The notes beneath the pieces were generated by a model. The model had not been told where the DNA came from, did not search any database, and was given only the letters and a program-made list of their open reading frames with translations. Below, one piece after another: positions 51,614-60,490 of a stretch of DNA of 64,000 nt. Location of the stretch: NCBI RefSeq assembly GCF_035920445.1, contig NZ_CP109162.1:8060001-8124000 (forward strand), written 5' to 3'. How positions within the stretch are numbered: position 1 is the first letter of the stretch; every line of letters starts with the position of its first letter. Source of the stretch: Nocardia sp. NBC_01730 (GTDB lineage: Bacteria; Actinomycetota; Actinomycetes; Mycobacteriales; Mycobacteriaceae). The position numbers and the translations under genes were made by a program.

Positions 51614-54600
51614 TGCATCCGCGGTACACACTTCCTTCGCTGTTCAACGCCGCCGCCGAGGCCGCGGGTGCGGAACCGGCGGTGTTCGCCGACGGCGGAT
51701 ACCGGTCCTGGGCGCGATGGCGTGCGGAGGCGGACGCGCTGGCCCGCGGGCTGCAGGACCTGGGAATCGGGAAGGGCGATGTGGTCGCCGTACACCTGCC
51801 CAACTGCTGGGAGTTCCTGACCGTTCATATCGCTGTCGCGGCTGCGGGCGCGGTGATGCTTCCGCTGCACATGGGCCTCGGGGTGCACGAGCTGCGTTCG
51901 CTCCTCGCCCGGACGCGGGCCGTCACGGTGGTCGTCACGGCGGACCGTCGGCGCGAACTCATGCCAGAACTTCGCGGGGAATTCCTTGCACTGAGAAACG
52001 TGCTGGTGGTCGGGGACGTCGATGACCCGTCGAGCAACGCGCTGTCGCTCGAGGACATCGTGCTGCGGTGGGCGGGGACCGCGCCCCTGCCGACAGATGT
52101 GGCGTCCACCGACCCCCTCGTGCTTCTCCCGTCGTCCGGCACGACCTCGCTGCGCCAGAAAATCTGCGTGCACACCCACCACGGCCTCATATCGAACGCC
52201 GTCACGGTCGCTGCCGACGCCGGAGCCCGTGGTACCGATACGATCCTCAGCGGCAGCCTTTTCACGCACCTTTTCGGCCTTCTTTCGGTCCACCTCAGCC
52301 TGGTGACCCGAGGCCGCCAGGCGTTGCTGAGCAGCTGGGACGTGGGGGAGTTCCTCCGGCTGGCACAGATCAGCGAGGCGACGGTGCTGTTCGCGGTGCC
52401 TGCCCAGATCCGTGATGTCGTGGCCAGGCTCGGTTCGTCCGCCGACACCGGTGCAGTCCGGCTGCGCGAGGTCCGGGCCAGCGGCGCAGCCGTACCCGCC
52501 ACGCTCATCGAAGACGCCCGCCGACTGCTCGGGGCGCAAGTGATCGCCCAATGGGGCATGTCCGAGCTGGGTGCGGGCCTGTTCACCCGGCCGGGCGATC
52601 CGCTGGAAGCGGCGACCAGCAGCGTCGGCCGCCCGATCTCCGGCGGTGCGGTGCGGGTGGTCGCCGAGGACGGTAGCCCGTGTGCTCCTGGTGCGACCGG
52701 CCGACTCCAGTTCCGCAGCCCTTTTCTCTTCGCAGAGTATTTCGAGGACCCCGAGCTGACCAGGACCGCGCTGACCGCGGACGGCTGGCTGCGGACCGGT
52801 GACCGCGCCAGTATGAACGACGACGGCACAGTAACTTTCCGAGGCCGGGACGTCGAGGTCATCAATGTCGGCGGCGTGAAATTCAGCGCGCCGGAGATCG
52901 AGACGCTACTCGACGACATGGCGGGACTGGGCCTGATCGCCGTCGTCGGCCGCCCGGACGATCGTCTGGGCGAGTATCCATGTCTGGTCGTCACCCTGCG
53001 TGAGAGCGCCTCGGTCACCCTGGACGACGTTGCCGGACATCTGGCAGCCAAGGGCGTGGCGGAGTACAAGTTCCCGGTCGAGCTGGTCGTGCTCGACAAG
53101 ATGCCGTGCACGCCGACCGGCAAGATCGCGCGAAGTCAGCTTGTCGCGATGCTGGACCGCGGTGGCGCGCGCACGCAGTCGCCGTGGGCGCAGCGGCTGC
53201 GGGCGTTGCCACCGTCCGAACGGCTGCGGCACGCTCTGGACCTGGTGCGCGAACAGGTCCGCGCGGTGCTCGAGGCACCGAAGCCGATCGGGCCGGACCA
53301 GGTGTTCACCGATTACGGCCTGAAGTCACTCACCGCGGTCCGGTTATGCGCCGTTTTGGCCGAGACCACGGGCTTCGATCTGCCGACGACCATCGCCTAC
53401 GACCTGCCGACGCCGAATCTGCTCGCCCGCCACCTCTGTGCCCTTCTCGGTGCAGGCCCGACCCCGGACCCGCTCGACCTGGCTACGCCGAACCGGCCAC
53501 GACCGGCCGAGGACGACCCGGTGGTCGTCGTGGGCATGGGATGTCGGTTGCCGGGCGGCGTCGCGTCTCCCGCCGAGTTCTGGGACCTGCTCGCGGACGG
53601 TCGGGAGACGATCGGTGACTTCCCCACCGATCGTGGCTGGGAGGTCGACCCGGACGCCACGTATGCGCGGCGCGGAAGTTTCCTGGACGCCGCCTGGTTC
53701 GATCCCGCCTTCTTCGGGATCTCGCCGCGCGAAGCCGTCACCATGGATCCCCAGCAGCGGCTCCTGCTGGAAACCGCGTGGGAGGCGCTCGAGCACGCCC
53801 GGATCGACCCGGTCTCGCTGCGCGGCAGCGACACGGGGGTCTTCGTCGGCATCATGGCGTCGGATTACGTGCCGCGTACGTATGAGACGGTCAAGAATTC
53901 CGACATCGGCGCCATGACCGGTAATGCCGGTGGTGTGGCGTCCGGCCGGATCTCCTATGTGCTAGGGCTGCACGGCCCGGCTCTCACCGTGGACACCGCG
54001 TGCTCGTCTTCTCTTGTGGCGCTGCATCTTGCGGCCCGATCGCTGCGTGACGGGGAATGCTCACTGGCGATGGTCGGGGGTGCGACCGTGCTGTCCACAC
54101 CTGCCGCCTTCGTGGAATTCGCCCAGCAGAACGGTCTCGCGGCCGACGGTAGATGCAAGCCCTTCGCCGCCGGGGCCGACGGGACGGGCTGGGGAGAAGC
54201 GGTCGGCGTGCTCGTGCTCGAGCGTCTCTCCGCTGCGCGCCGCGCTGGCCATCGCGTGCTCGGCGTCATTCGCGGGTCGGCCGTCAACTCCGACGGCACC
54301 TCGAATGGGCTGACCGCGCCGAATGGTCCTGCGCAGCAGCGGGTGATCCGGCAGGCGCTGGCCGATGCCGGGCTCGAGCCGTCCGAGGTGGACGCGGTCG
54401 AGGCGCACGGCACGGGGACGACACTCGGCGACCCGATCGAAGCGAACGCGATCCTGGCGACTTATGGGCGCGACCGTGGACAGCCGCTTTTGCTCGGGTC
54501 GCTGAAATCGAACCTGGGGCATTCGCAGGCCGCCGCGGGGATCGTCGGGACGATCAAGATGCTCATGGCGATACGGCATGGTTCGGTGCCCAAGACGTTG

Positions 54601-57363
54601 CACGTGGACGAGCCGTCCCCACATGTGGTCTGGGCCGCGGGAGCGGTACGCCTGGCCGCCGACGCGGTGCCGTGGCCGGAGACCGGACGACCGCGCCGCG
54701 CGGGCGTCTCCGCATTTGGGATCAGCGGCACGAACGCACACGTCATCATCGAACAGGCCCCCACCGGAAAAGACACAGCAGAGGCAGCCGCTGTACCACG
54801 CACGTCGGTGCCGGTGGTGCCGCTGGTCTTCTCGGCAGCGACGAAACAGGCCGTGGCCGCTCAGGCGGAACGATTGGATTCCCTCTTCAGCGAGGGTGCC
54901 ACGCCCACGGACGTGGGCTACTCACTGGCCAGCACCCGCGCGAGGCTCGAACATCGAGCGGTCGTGTTCGATCGGGACGACCTGGCAGCGCTGGCGTCGT
55001 GGACGCCGAGTGGTGCGGTGACAGGTCGCGCCGATCTCCACGGCCGTATCGTGTTCGTCTTCCCGGGGCACGGCGCGCAGTGGGCGGGGATGGGGGTCGA
55101 GCTGATCGCTTCGTCCCCGGTCTTCGCCGACGCGATGGCCGAGTGTGAGAAGGCGCTGAGCGAGTTCGTCGACTGGTCTCTGACCGAGGTCATCGCGGAC
55201 GAATCCGCCTTGCGCCGAACCGAAGTCGTTCAGCCCGTGCTGTTCGCGGTGACGGTCTCGCTAGCGCGGCTGTGGCAGCGGCACGGGGTCGTGCCGGACG
55301 CGGTCATCGGCCACTCTTTCGGCGAGATCGCCGCCGCGCACGTCGCTGGCGTGCTCTCGCTGCGCGACGCCGTCCGGGCCATCGTCTGCCGTGGCGCGCT
55401 GTGTGCGGGTCTCAGCGGTCGGATGTTGTCCATCGAATCGGACGCGGAAGACGTCGAGCAACGGATCTCCGGCCACCCCGGCGTGAGCATCGCCGCGCGC
55501 AACGGTCCGTCCACGACCGTCGTGGCGGGCGACGTCGACGCCGTCACCGCGCTGGCGGCGGACTACCGGGACCTCGGCGTGCCGACCCACGTCGTGCAGA
55601 TCGGCTTCGCGTCGCACTCGGTGCATGTCGAGCCTCTCCGCGACCGCCTGCCGGCAGACCTGTCCGATCTGCGCCCGCAGCCCGCCCGCATTCCCTGGTA
55701 CTCGACAGTCACCGGCGAACTGATGGCGGGTCCCGAGGCAGGCGCCCGCTATTGGTATGACAATCTGCGGCAGCCTGTTTCGTTCGCGTCGACGGTGACT
55801 ACTGTGGCGGCGGCGGGGTTCGGCTATTTCATCGAGGTCGGCCCCCATCCGGTGCTCACCACAGCGATCGGTGCGACGGTGGGTGAAGCCGGTTTGGCCG
55901 TGGGAACCTTGCGGCGTGGCCAGGGTGGCATCGGCCAGTTCGCGGTTTCGCTGGCCAAGGCGTACGTCCGGGGGCTGCCGGTCGACTGGGCGAGGTTCTT
56001 CGACGGCTCCCGAGCCGACCAGGTCGACCTGCCCACCTACCCGTTCCAGCGCAGCCATTACTGGCTCGGTCGAACGAAAACGAAGCAGCCGGCCAGACCC
56101 GGTCGGCATGACGTCACGCGAGACGCGGCCGGACGGCAGTCCGCCGATGACCGTGCACTGGTCGACACCGGTACCGTGCCGGTGAGAGCGACCGCTGCCG
56201 CCGCACCATCGGACGCTTTTCGCGGTCAGCTCACCGGGCGCGACAAGGCCGAGCAGGTTCGGCTCATCGAGGACCTGATACGTGCCCGCGCCGCTGCTTT
56301 GCTGGGCCATCGCGATCCGTCCGCGGTGGCGCCGGATCACAAATTCCTGGAAATCGGCTTCGACTCGCTGACCGTGACGGAGCTGCAAGACACGCTCAAC
56401 CAGGTCATCGGCCTCCGGTTGCCGCCCATCACCGTATTCGAGGCCGAGACTCCCGCGGCACTGGCAAGGCGAGTGTTCGATGAGCTGATCGAACAGCCGA
56501 GTGTTCCCGAGCCGGAGCCTATCGCGCCACTACCGCGGTACGACGAGTCCGTCCGGACTGTTATCCAGCACGCGGTCACGATGGGTAACCCGGATGCGGC
56601 CTTCGGCCTGATGCGTGCGGTGGCGGACCTTCGGCCATCGTTCGGCGCGGTCGCCGATCTCGGCTCCTTTCCCGCACCGACGATTCTGGCCGATGGACCG
56701 CGACGCACGCGGCTCATCGCCGTGAGCTCGCCGATGGCGAACGGTGGTGTTCACCAGCATGCGAGGCTCGCCGCACATTTCCAGGGCGTGATGCGTGTCT
56801 CGGCGGTGCCCCTACTCGGGTTCGTCTCGGAAGAGAAGCTTCCGGCGTCCGCCGAGGCCGCGGTCGCCGCGGTGGCCGAAAGCGTGCACCGGGCCGCTGC
56901 GGGCGAGCCGTTCGTACTGCTCGGATATTCTTCGGGCGGTGCGCTGGCGTATGCCGCGGCCCGCCACCTGGAAAAAGTTCAGCAGACCGGGCCGTCCGCG
57001 GTGATCATGATCGACACTTTCCGGATCGATGACCCCACGGTGCCGACCGAGACGATCCTGCGCGAGATGTTCGCGGATTCCCATGGTTTCGGCGGAATCA
57101 CCGGCGACCGGCTCTCCGCGATGGGCCGCTGGCTCGCGACGATGTCCGGCATGGAATTCACTCCGCTCGGTGTGCCGGTGCTGTTCGTTCAGGCCTCGGA
57201 ACCGGTCGTGCCGGGTGCGGGTGACCCGGCCCGCTGGCTGGCGAAGCCCTTCGAACGGACACATGATCTCCGGACCGTGCGATCGAACCATTTCGGCCTG
57301 GTGGGGCCGGATTCGGCGCAGACGGCCCAGGTCATCCGCGAATGGCTCGATGAGCGATTGTGA
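51601..57363 (+). CDS. Single-module polyketide synthase: adenylation-ACP-KS-AT-ACP-thioesterase
   Basis: A 1,920-aa protein (start ATG 51601; GTG 51613, sharing a base with the upstream TAG, is the alternative). Domains: adenylation/acyl-AMP ligase 15-515 (SSGTTS at about 178, GWLRTGDRA, PTGKIAR with Lys508); ACP1 with Ser576 (GLKSLTAV); KS from 640 with Cys801 (DTACSSSL), His936 (EAHGTGTT) and His974 (SNLGHS); AT with Ser1239 (GHSFGE) and specificity motif FASH 1336-1339, closest to the YASH of methylmalonyl-type ATs; ACP2 with Ser1589 (GFDSLT); thioesterase with Ser1777 (GYSSGG) and His1897. No KR, DH or ER is present, so the product should be an unreduced beta-keto (probably alpha-methyl) acid or its lactone. 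The layout equals FadD32 fused to Pks13, the mycolic acid condensase pair, though the TE and size suggest a secondary metabolite. Confidence 0.95.
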   Translation: MGSVVHPRYTLPSLFNAAAEAAGAEPAVFADGGYRSWARWRAEADALARGLQDLGIGKGDVVAVHLPNCWEFLTVHIAVAAAGAVMLPLHMGLGVHELRSLLARTRAVTVVVTADRRRELMPELRGEFLALRNVLVVGDVDDPSSNALSLEDIVLRWAGTAPLPTDVASTDPLVLLPSSGTTSLRQKICVHTHHGLISNAVTVAADAGARGTDTILSGSLFTHLFGLLSVHLSLVTRGRQALLSSWDVGEFLRLAQISEATVLFAVPAQIRDVVARLGSSADTGAVRLREVRASGAAVPATLIEDARRLLGAQVIAQWGMSELGAGLFTRPGDPLEAATSSVGRPISGGAVRVVAEDGSPCAPGATGRLQFRSPFLFAEYFEDPELTRTALTADGWLRTGDRASMNDDGTVTFRGRDVEVINVGGVKFSAPEIETLLDDMAGLGLIAVVGRPDDRLGEYPCLVVTLRESASVTLDDVAGHLAAKGVAEYKFPVELVVLDKMPCTPTGKIARSQLVAMLDRGGARTQSPWAQRLRALPPSERLRHALDLVREQVRAVLEAPKPIGPDQVFTDYGLKSLTAVRLCAVLAETTGFDLPTTIAYDLPTPNLLARHLCALLGAGPTPDPLDLATPNRPRPAEDDPVVVVGMGCRLPGGVASPAEFWDLLADGRETIGDFPTDRGWEVDPDATYARRGSFLDAAWFDPAFFGISPREAVTMDPQQRLLLETAWEALEHARIDPVSLRGSDTGVFVGIMASDYVPRTYETVKNSDIGAMTGNAGGVASGRISYVLGLHGPALTVDTACSSSLVALHLAARSLRDGECSLAMVGGATVLSTPAAFVEFAQQNGLAADGRCKPFAAGADGTGWGEAVGVLVLERLSAARRAGHRVLGVIRGSAVNSDGTSNGLTAPNGPAQQRVIRQALADAGLEPSEVDAVEAHGTGTTLGDPIEANAILATYGRDRGQPLLLGSLKSNLGHSQAAAGIVGTIKMLMAIRHGSVPKTLHVDEPSPHVVWAAGAVRLAADAVPWPETGRPRRAGVSAFGISGTNAHVIIEQAPTGKDTAEAAAVPRTSVPVVPLVFSAATKQAVAAQAERLDSLFSEGATPTDVGYSLASTRARLEHRAVVFDRDDLAALASWTPSGAVTGRADLHGRIVFVFPGHGAQWAGMGVELIASSPVFADAMAECEKALSEFVDWSLTEVIADESALRRTEVVQPVLFAVTVSLARLWQRHGVVPDAVIGHSFGEIAAAHVAGVLSLRDAVRAIVCRGALCAGLSGRMLSIESDAEDVEQRISGHPGVSIAARNGPSTTVVAGDVDAVTALAADYRDLGVPTHVVQIGFASHSVHVEPLRDRLPADLSDLRPQPARIPWYSTVTGELMAGPEAGARYWYDNLRQPVSFASTVTTVAAAGFGYFIEVGPHPVLTTAIGATVGEAGLAVGTLRRGQGGIGQFAVSLAKAYVRGLPVDWARFFDGSRADQVDLPTYPFQRSHYWLGRTKTKQPARPGRHDVTRDAAGRQSADDRALVDTGTVPVRATAAAAPSDAFRGQLTGRDKAEQVRLIEDLIRARAAALLGHRDPSAVAPDHKFLEIGFDSLTVTELQDTLNQVIGLRLPPITVFEAETPAALARRVFDELIEQPSVPEPEPIAPLPRYDESVRTVIQHAVTMGNPDAAFGLMRAVADLRPSFGAVADLGSFPAPTILADGPRRTRLIAVSSPMANGGVHQHARLAAHFQGVMRVSAVPLLGFVSEEKLPASAEAAVAAVAESVHRAAAGEPFVLLGYSSGGALAYAAARHLEKVQQTGPSAVIMIDTFRIDDPTVPTETILREMFADSHGFGGITGDRLSAMGRWLATMSGMEFTPLGVPVLFVQASEPVVPGAGDPARWLAKPFERTHDLRTVRSNHFGLVGPDSAQTAQVIREWLDERL

Positions 57364-57376
57364 CGTCGGCCGCTGC

Positions 57377-57838
57377 TCATCCGGAGGTGGCTGGTTCCCG
57401 ACCGACAGCGGCCATCAGGGCCGAATGCGCGGGTTCGTCTTCGGTCGCCGATGGGATCACCCGCAGCACGATCAAGTCGCTGTCGCTGCCGAAGACATAC
57501 ATCGTGTTCCAGAGCTGAAATGGGTAGGCGTCGAGTCGGATCGCGCGATCGCCGACGGTCAACTGCCGGGGTGCCGACGACCAGCCCGCGGGGTCGTAGA
57601 CGACTCGCCAGATGGGTCCCAGCCGAACTGCCAGTACCGCCAGTAGGTCTGGTAGTTCGGCGGTGAGGTCGCCGGATCGGGGCCACCATGCGCCGTCGAT
57701 GTATCCGCCGCGTTCGGTTTTCGCTTTGAGCCTCAGTCGAGGCGTGTACTCGGGCGGAACTCGATGTCGGGCGGACTGCGGGCGAAGAGGCGCCGACGCC
57801 ACGACGATGCGGTTGTTCTGGCTGCTGCGAAATCGCAT
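57377..57838 (-). CDS. DUF5994 family protein (copy 1)
   Basis: A 153-aa protein with the DUF5994 signature GAWWPRSGDLTAELPDLLAV and LGPIWRVVYDPAGW, then GDRAIRLDAY. The family function is unknown and members are common in mycolata and streptomycetes. It has an AAAGGA leader before ATG 57838. It is convergent with the PKS gene, 13 bp apart, and divergent from a TetR gene 263 bp away; it is the first of three paralogues in this region. Predicted soluble; the Trp-Trp-Pro and acidic residues are the most conserved features. Confidence 0.82.
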   Translation of the reverse strand: MRFRSSQNNRIVVASAPLRPQSARHRVPPEYTPRLRLKAKTERGGYIDGAWWPRSGDLTAELPDLLAVLAVRLGPIWRVVYDPAGWSSAPRQLTVGDRAIRLDAYPFQLWNTMYVFGSDSDLIVLRVIPSATEDEPAHSALMAAVGREPATSG

Positions 57839-58046
57839 GTCAGTCCTTTCTCGAAGGTTGGGAAGAGGCCGGTCGGTAGTGACGGCAGGCCGCGGACCAG
57901 GCGCTGGTGCCTGCGAGGATGAGCACCGAACCGATGACCACGACGATGACGTGGTAGCCGAATACGGCGAAATTATCGGTCCGGTGTGGGTGCCGCCGAT
58001 CTCTGTCATTCTCCAGTAGACGCCGCTCGCATCGGCATGTCAACGT

Positions 58047-58058
58047 TGTAGGGCTACA
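58047..58058. promoter_or_regulatory. Candidate operator for TetR copy 1
   Basis: TGTAG-GG-CTACA inverted repeat, 43 bp upstream of the TetR start. The same half-sites occur as CTACA-C-TGTAG 42 bp upstream of the paralogous TetR gene (60133-60143). Confidence 0.4.
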
Positions 58059-58101
58059 CTGCCTATCTACATGCTTCCACAGGGATGGAGACAGTTCCGC
58101 C

Positions 58102-58812
58102 ATGGCCAAACCGCCGATCGACCGCGCGCATGTCAGAACCGGAACCCACCGCAGGGGCGACAATCCGGTCACCAGGGCCGCGGTCTTGGCCGCGGCACTG
58201 GAGATCGTCGATCGTGACGGGGTCGACGGGTTGTCGATGCGGCGGCTGGCCGACGCGGTGGGTCGGGATCCGATGGTGATCTATCGGCATGTGCCGAACA
58301 AGGCCGCTGTGCTCGACGGTGTCGCGGAGATCGTGTTCGCGCAGTTGTCGGTGGATGCGACCGATGCGGACTGGGCTGGACAGTTGAGGGTTGTCGCGCG
58401 CGATTTCCGCAGGCTGGCACTGACCCATCCGAAGGTGGTGCCATTGTTGGTGACTCGGCCGTTGTCGACGCCTTTGGGGCTGCGGCCACGGTCTGTGGTT
58501 CGGCCGTTGGAAGACACTCTCGCGCTACTGACTCGCGCCGGCTTCTCCGGAGTTGACGCGCTGCACATCTATCGCGCGCTGTTCGGGTTCCTCTACGGAC
58601 ACATCCTCAACGAGTTGCAGGAAATCGTGGAGAAGCCCGAAGAGACCGACGAAGTGCTGCGCCTGGGTCTGCACCGGCTGCCGATCGGCGAATTCCCCCT
58701 GCTCCGCGAACTCGCACCGGTGCTGGCCGACTACGACGGCGTCGCCGAACTGGAACGCGGTCTCGACATCCTGCTCACCGGATTCGCCTCCACACTGCTC
58801 GGCCGCCGCTGA
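58102..58812 (+). CDS. TetR family regulator with TetR_C_1 domain (copy 1)
   Basis: A 236-aa regulator. The HTH spans about residues 22-70 (TRAAVLAAALEIVDRDGVDG, LSMRRLADAVGRDPMVIYRH, VPNKAAVLDG). The C-terminal domain is of the class that binds tetracycline-like or other lipophilic ligands (LRVVARDFRRLALTHPKVVP, RALFGFLYGHILNELQE). It is very similar throughout to the TetR encoded at 59326-60090. It lies between two DUF5994 genes, divergent from one and convergent with the other (13-bp gap). It probably represses itself and perhaps DUF5994 copy 1 through the palindrome at 58047. Confidence 0.9.
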   Translation: MAKPPIDRAHVRTGTHRRGDNPVTRAAVLAAALEIVDRDGVDGLSMRRLADAVGRDPMVIYRHVPNKAAVLDGVAEIVFAQLSVDATDADWAGQLRVVARDFRRLALTHPKVVPLLVTRPLSTPLGLRPRSVVRPLEDTLALLTRAGFSGVDALHIYRALFGFLYGHILNELQEIVEKPEETDEVLRLGLHRLPIGEFPLLRELAPVLADYDGVAELERGLDILLTGFASTLLGRR

Positions 58813-58825
58813 TGACCGTACCGGC

Positions 58826-59329
58826 TCAGCGTGCTCCGGCTCCGCCTTCGGAATCCCAACGCTGTTGTGCGCCAAAGGTTTCGATGTCGTCGACTCCCAG
58901 CGGATCGCCGATGGTCGGTGCGCCGTGTGGGTCGGCCATATCCATCATGCTCGTGCGCGCAGAGTCGGCATCGGTGCGCGGGCGACTCACCAGCAAGGTA
59001 ATTCTGGTGCCGCCGACCCCGAGGATGTCGAGGGTGCGGGACGGCTTGTGCCGGTAGCCGTCGAGTCGCACCCGACGTCCGGCATTCTGGAGTTTCCTTG
59101 GCGCGGTGTCCCATTCGTCGAGGTGGTAGACCACCCGATGGATGGGACCGAGTCGATTCCCGAGCGCTGCGAGCAGGCCCGGCAGCTCGGCGCTCAGGTC
59201 ATGGCTGTACGGCCACCAAGTCCCGTCGGTGGACGTGTTTCCGATCGTTCTGGGCGCGAGCAGCAGAGTCGGCCGCCGTATGGGCGCCGGTCGCCGACCG
59301 GCATCGGTTGCGGTCTGCTGTGGCGTCAT
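58826..59329 (-). CDS. DUF5994 family protein (copy 2)
   Basis: A 167-aa paralogue with GTWWPYSHDLSAELPGLLAA, LGPIHRVVYHLDEW and GRRVRLDGY. The start ATG 59329 overlaps the stop of the upstream TetR gene by four bases, so TetR copy 2 and this gene form a translationally coupled pair. The C-terminus (GAQQRWDSEGGAGAR) is shared in style with copy 3 (AEQRWVSEGGAEH), which points to copies 2 and 3 being the closest relatives. Confidence 0.85.
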   Translation of the reverse strand: MTPQQTATDAGRRPAPIRRPTLLLAPRTIGNTSTDGTWWPYSHDLSAELPGLLAALGNRLGPIHRVVYHLDEWDTAPRKLQNAGRRVRLDGYRHKPSRTLDILGVGGTRITLLVSRPRTDADSARTSMMDMADPHGAPTIGDPLGVDDIETFGAQQRWDSEGGAGAR

Positions 59330-60090
59330 GGTCGCCGCTCCCGTCTCGGCCGCATAACGGCCGGTGTCATGGTCTTGCCGAGTCCGGCGATCAGGATGTC
59401 GAGGCCGCGTTCCAGTTCGGCGGCGCCGTCGTAGGCGGCCAGCGCCGGTGCCAGGTCGCGCAGCAGGGGGAATTCGGCGATCGGCAGCCGGTGTAGTCCC
59501 AGACGCAGCAGGTCGGTTGCTTCTTCTGGGCATTCGACGATTTCCTGCAACTCGTTGAGGATGTGTCCGTAGAGGAATCCGAACAGAGCCCGGTAGATAT
59601 GCAGGGCGTCGGCGTTGTCGAAGTCGGCGTGGGTGAGCAGATCCAGGATGTGTTCCAGTGGTCTCAGGGTGCCCAGCGGCCGCAATCCGAGCGGGGTGGC
59701 GAGCGGGTGGGTGACCAGCAGCGGCACCATGTTCGGGTGGGCCACTGCCAGCTTGCGGAAGTCGCGCGCGACGATCCGTAGTTGGTGGCGCCAGTCGGGA
59801 TCGGTGGTGTCGACCGTCAGTTGCGCGAGCACGATCTCGGCGACTCCATCGAGGAGTGCGGCCTTGTTGGCGGCGTGCCGGTAGAGCGCCATCGGGTCAC
59901 GACCGAGCTCCTGGCCCAGACGTCGCATCGACAGTCGAGCGACACTGTCGCGGTCGATCATCTCGAGTGCGGCGGCCAGCATCGCGGCCCGCGTCAGAGG
60001 GGTGTTCCGGTTGCGCTCACGGTCGGCGCGATGGTCCGGAAGGTCTGTGTAGTCGGTTGGTCTGGCTCTGATTCGATCCATCGAATCCAT
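59326..60090 (-). CDS. TetR family regulator with TetR_C_1 domain (copy 2)
   Basis: A 254-aa paralogue of the 58102 gene: HTH LTRAAMLAAALEMIDRDSVA and LGRDPMALYRHAANKAALLD, C-terminal ARDFRKLAVAHPNMVPLLVT and RALFGFLYGHILNELQEIVE. The start is ATG 60090, with other Met codons a few residues in. It is followed with an ATGA overlap by DUF5994 copy 2, so the regulator and DUF5994 protein are produced together. A CTACA-C-TGTAG palindrome 42 bp upstream is the likely autoregulatory site. Confidence 0.9.
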   Translation of the reverse strand: MDSMDRIRARPTDYTDLPDHRADRERNRNTPLTRAAMLAAALEMIDRDSVARLSMRRLGQELGRDPMALYRHAANKAALLDGVAEIVLAQLTVDTTDPDWRHQLRIVARDFRKLAVAHPNMVPLLVTHPLATPLGLRPLGTLRPLEHILDLLTHADFDNADALHIYRALFGFLYGHILNELQEIVECPEEATDLLRLGLHRLPIAEFPLLRDLAPALAAYDGAAELERGLDILIAGLGKTMTPAVMRPRRERRP

Positions 60091-60132
60091 CGCCTCACGA
60101 GTTCGGTGCAGCCTTTGTCAACAAGTCAACAC

Positions 60133-60143
60133 TACACTGTAGA
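60133..60143. promoter_or_regulatory. Candidate operator for TetR copy 2
   Basis: CTACA-C-TGTAG, 42 bp upstream of ATG 60090 on the minus strand. It lies in the 142-bp gap shared with the divergent small gene at 60233, so it could also control the desaturase side. An ATAC-N3-GTAT repeat follows immediately. Confidence 0.4.
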
Positions 60144-60232
60144 CATACGATGTATCTAGGTCATATGCTGTGGCTATACCGCTTCGTTCCGGCAGATCAG
60201 TCGCAGGAACGCGCGGAGGTGGGATTACGCCG

Positions 60233-60406
60233 ATGACCATCGAGAACAAGATCGCGCACTGGTTGCGGGCAGTGTGGGCGAGTGCGCAGAAGCTTCTTGC
60301 CAGAACCGACGAAGACAGCCGTCGCCGCACCGACAGTGGCGGCAGGCCGGCTCATGGCACCCTCGAGCAAGCCATAGGCAAGCTGCGAGGTGCGTTTCAC
60401 CGCTGA
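60233..60406 (+). CDS. Small CsbD-like protein
   Basis: A 57-aa basic, charged protein (NKIAHWLRAVWASAQKLLAR, then GTLEQAIGKLRGAFHR) that follows the CsbD pattern of an N-terminal NKI helix and a C-terminal GK-A-G-KLR repeat, though weakly. GGAGG lies 13 bases upstream of ATG 60233. It precedes the desaturase gene by 84 bp on the same strand and is divergent from TetR copy 2, so it may be the first gene of a TetR-controlled operon. Confidence 0.55.
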   Translation: MTIENKIAHWLRAVWASAQKLLARTDEDSRRRTDSGGRPAHGTLEQAIGKLRGAFHR

Positions 60407-60490
60407 CCTGTCCCGACACGACCAGCGGCAGCGTCGCCGAATTCATCCGCCGGTCATTCGGCGAACACTCAGGAACTGGGGACATGAAGC

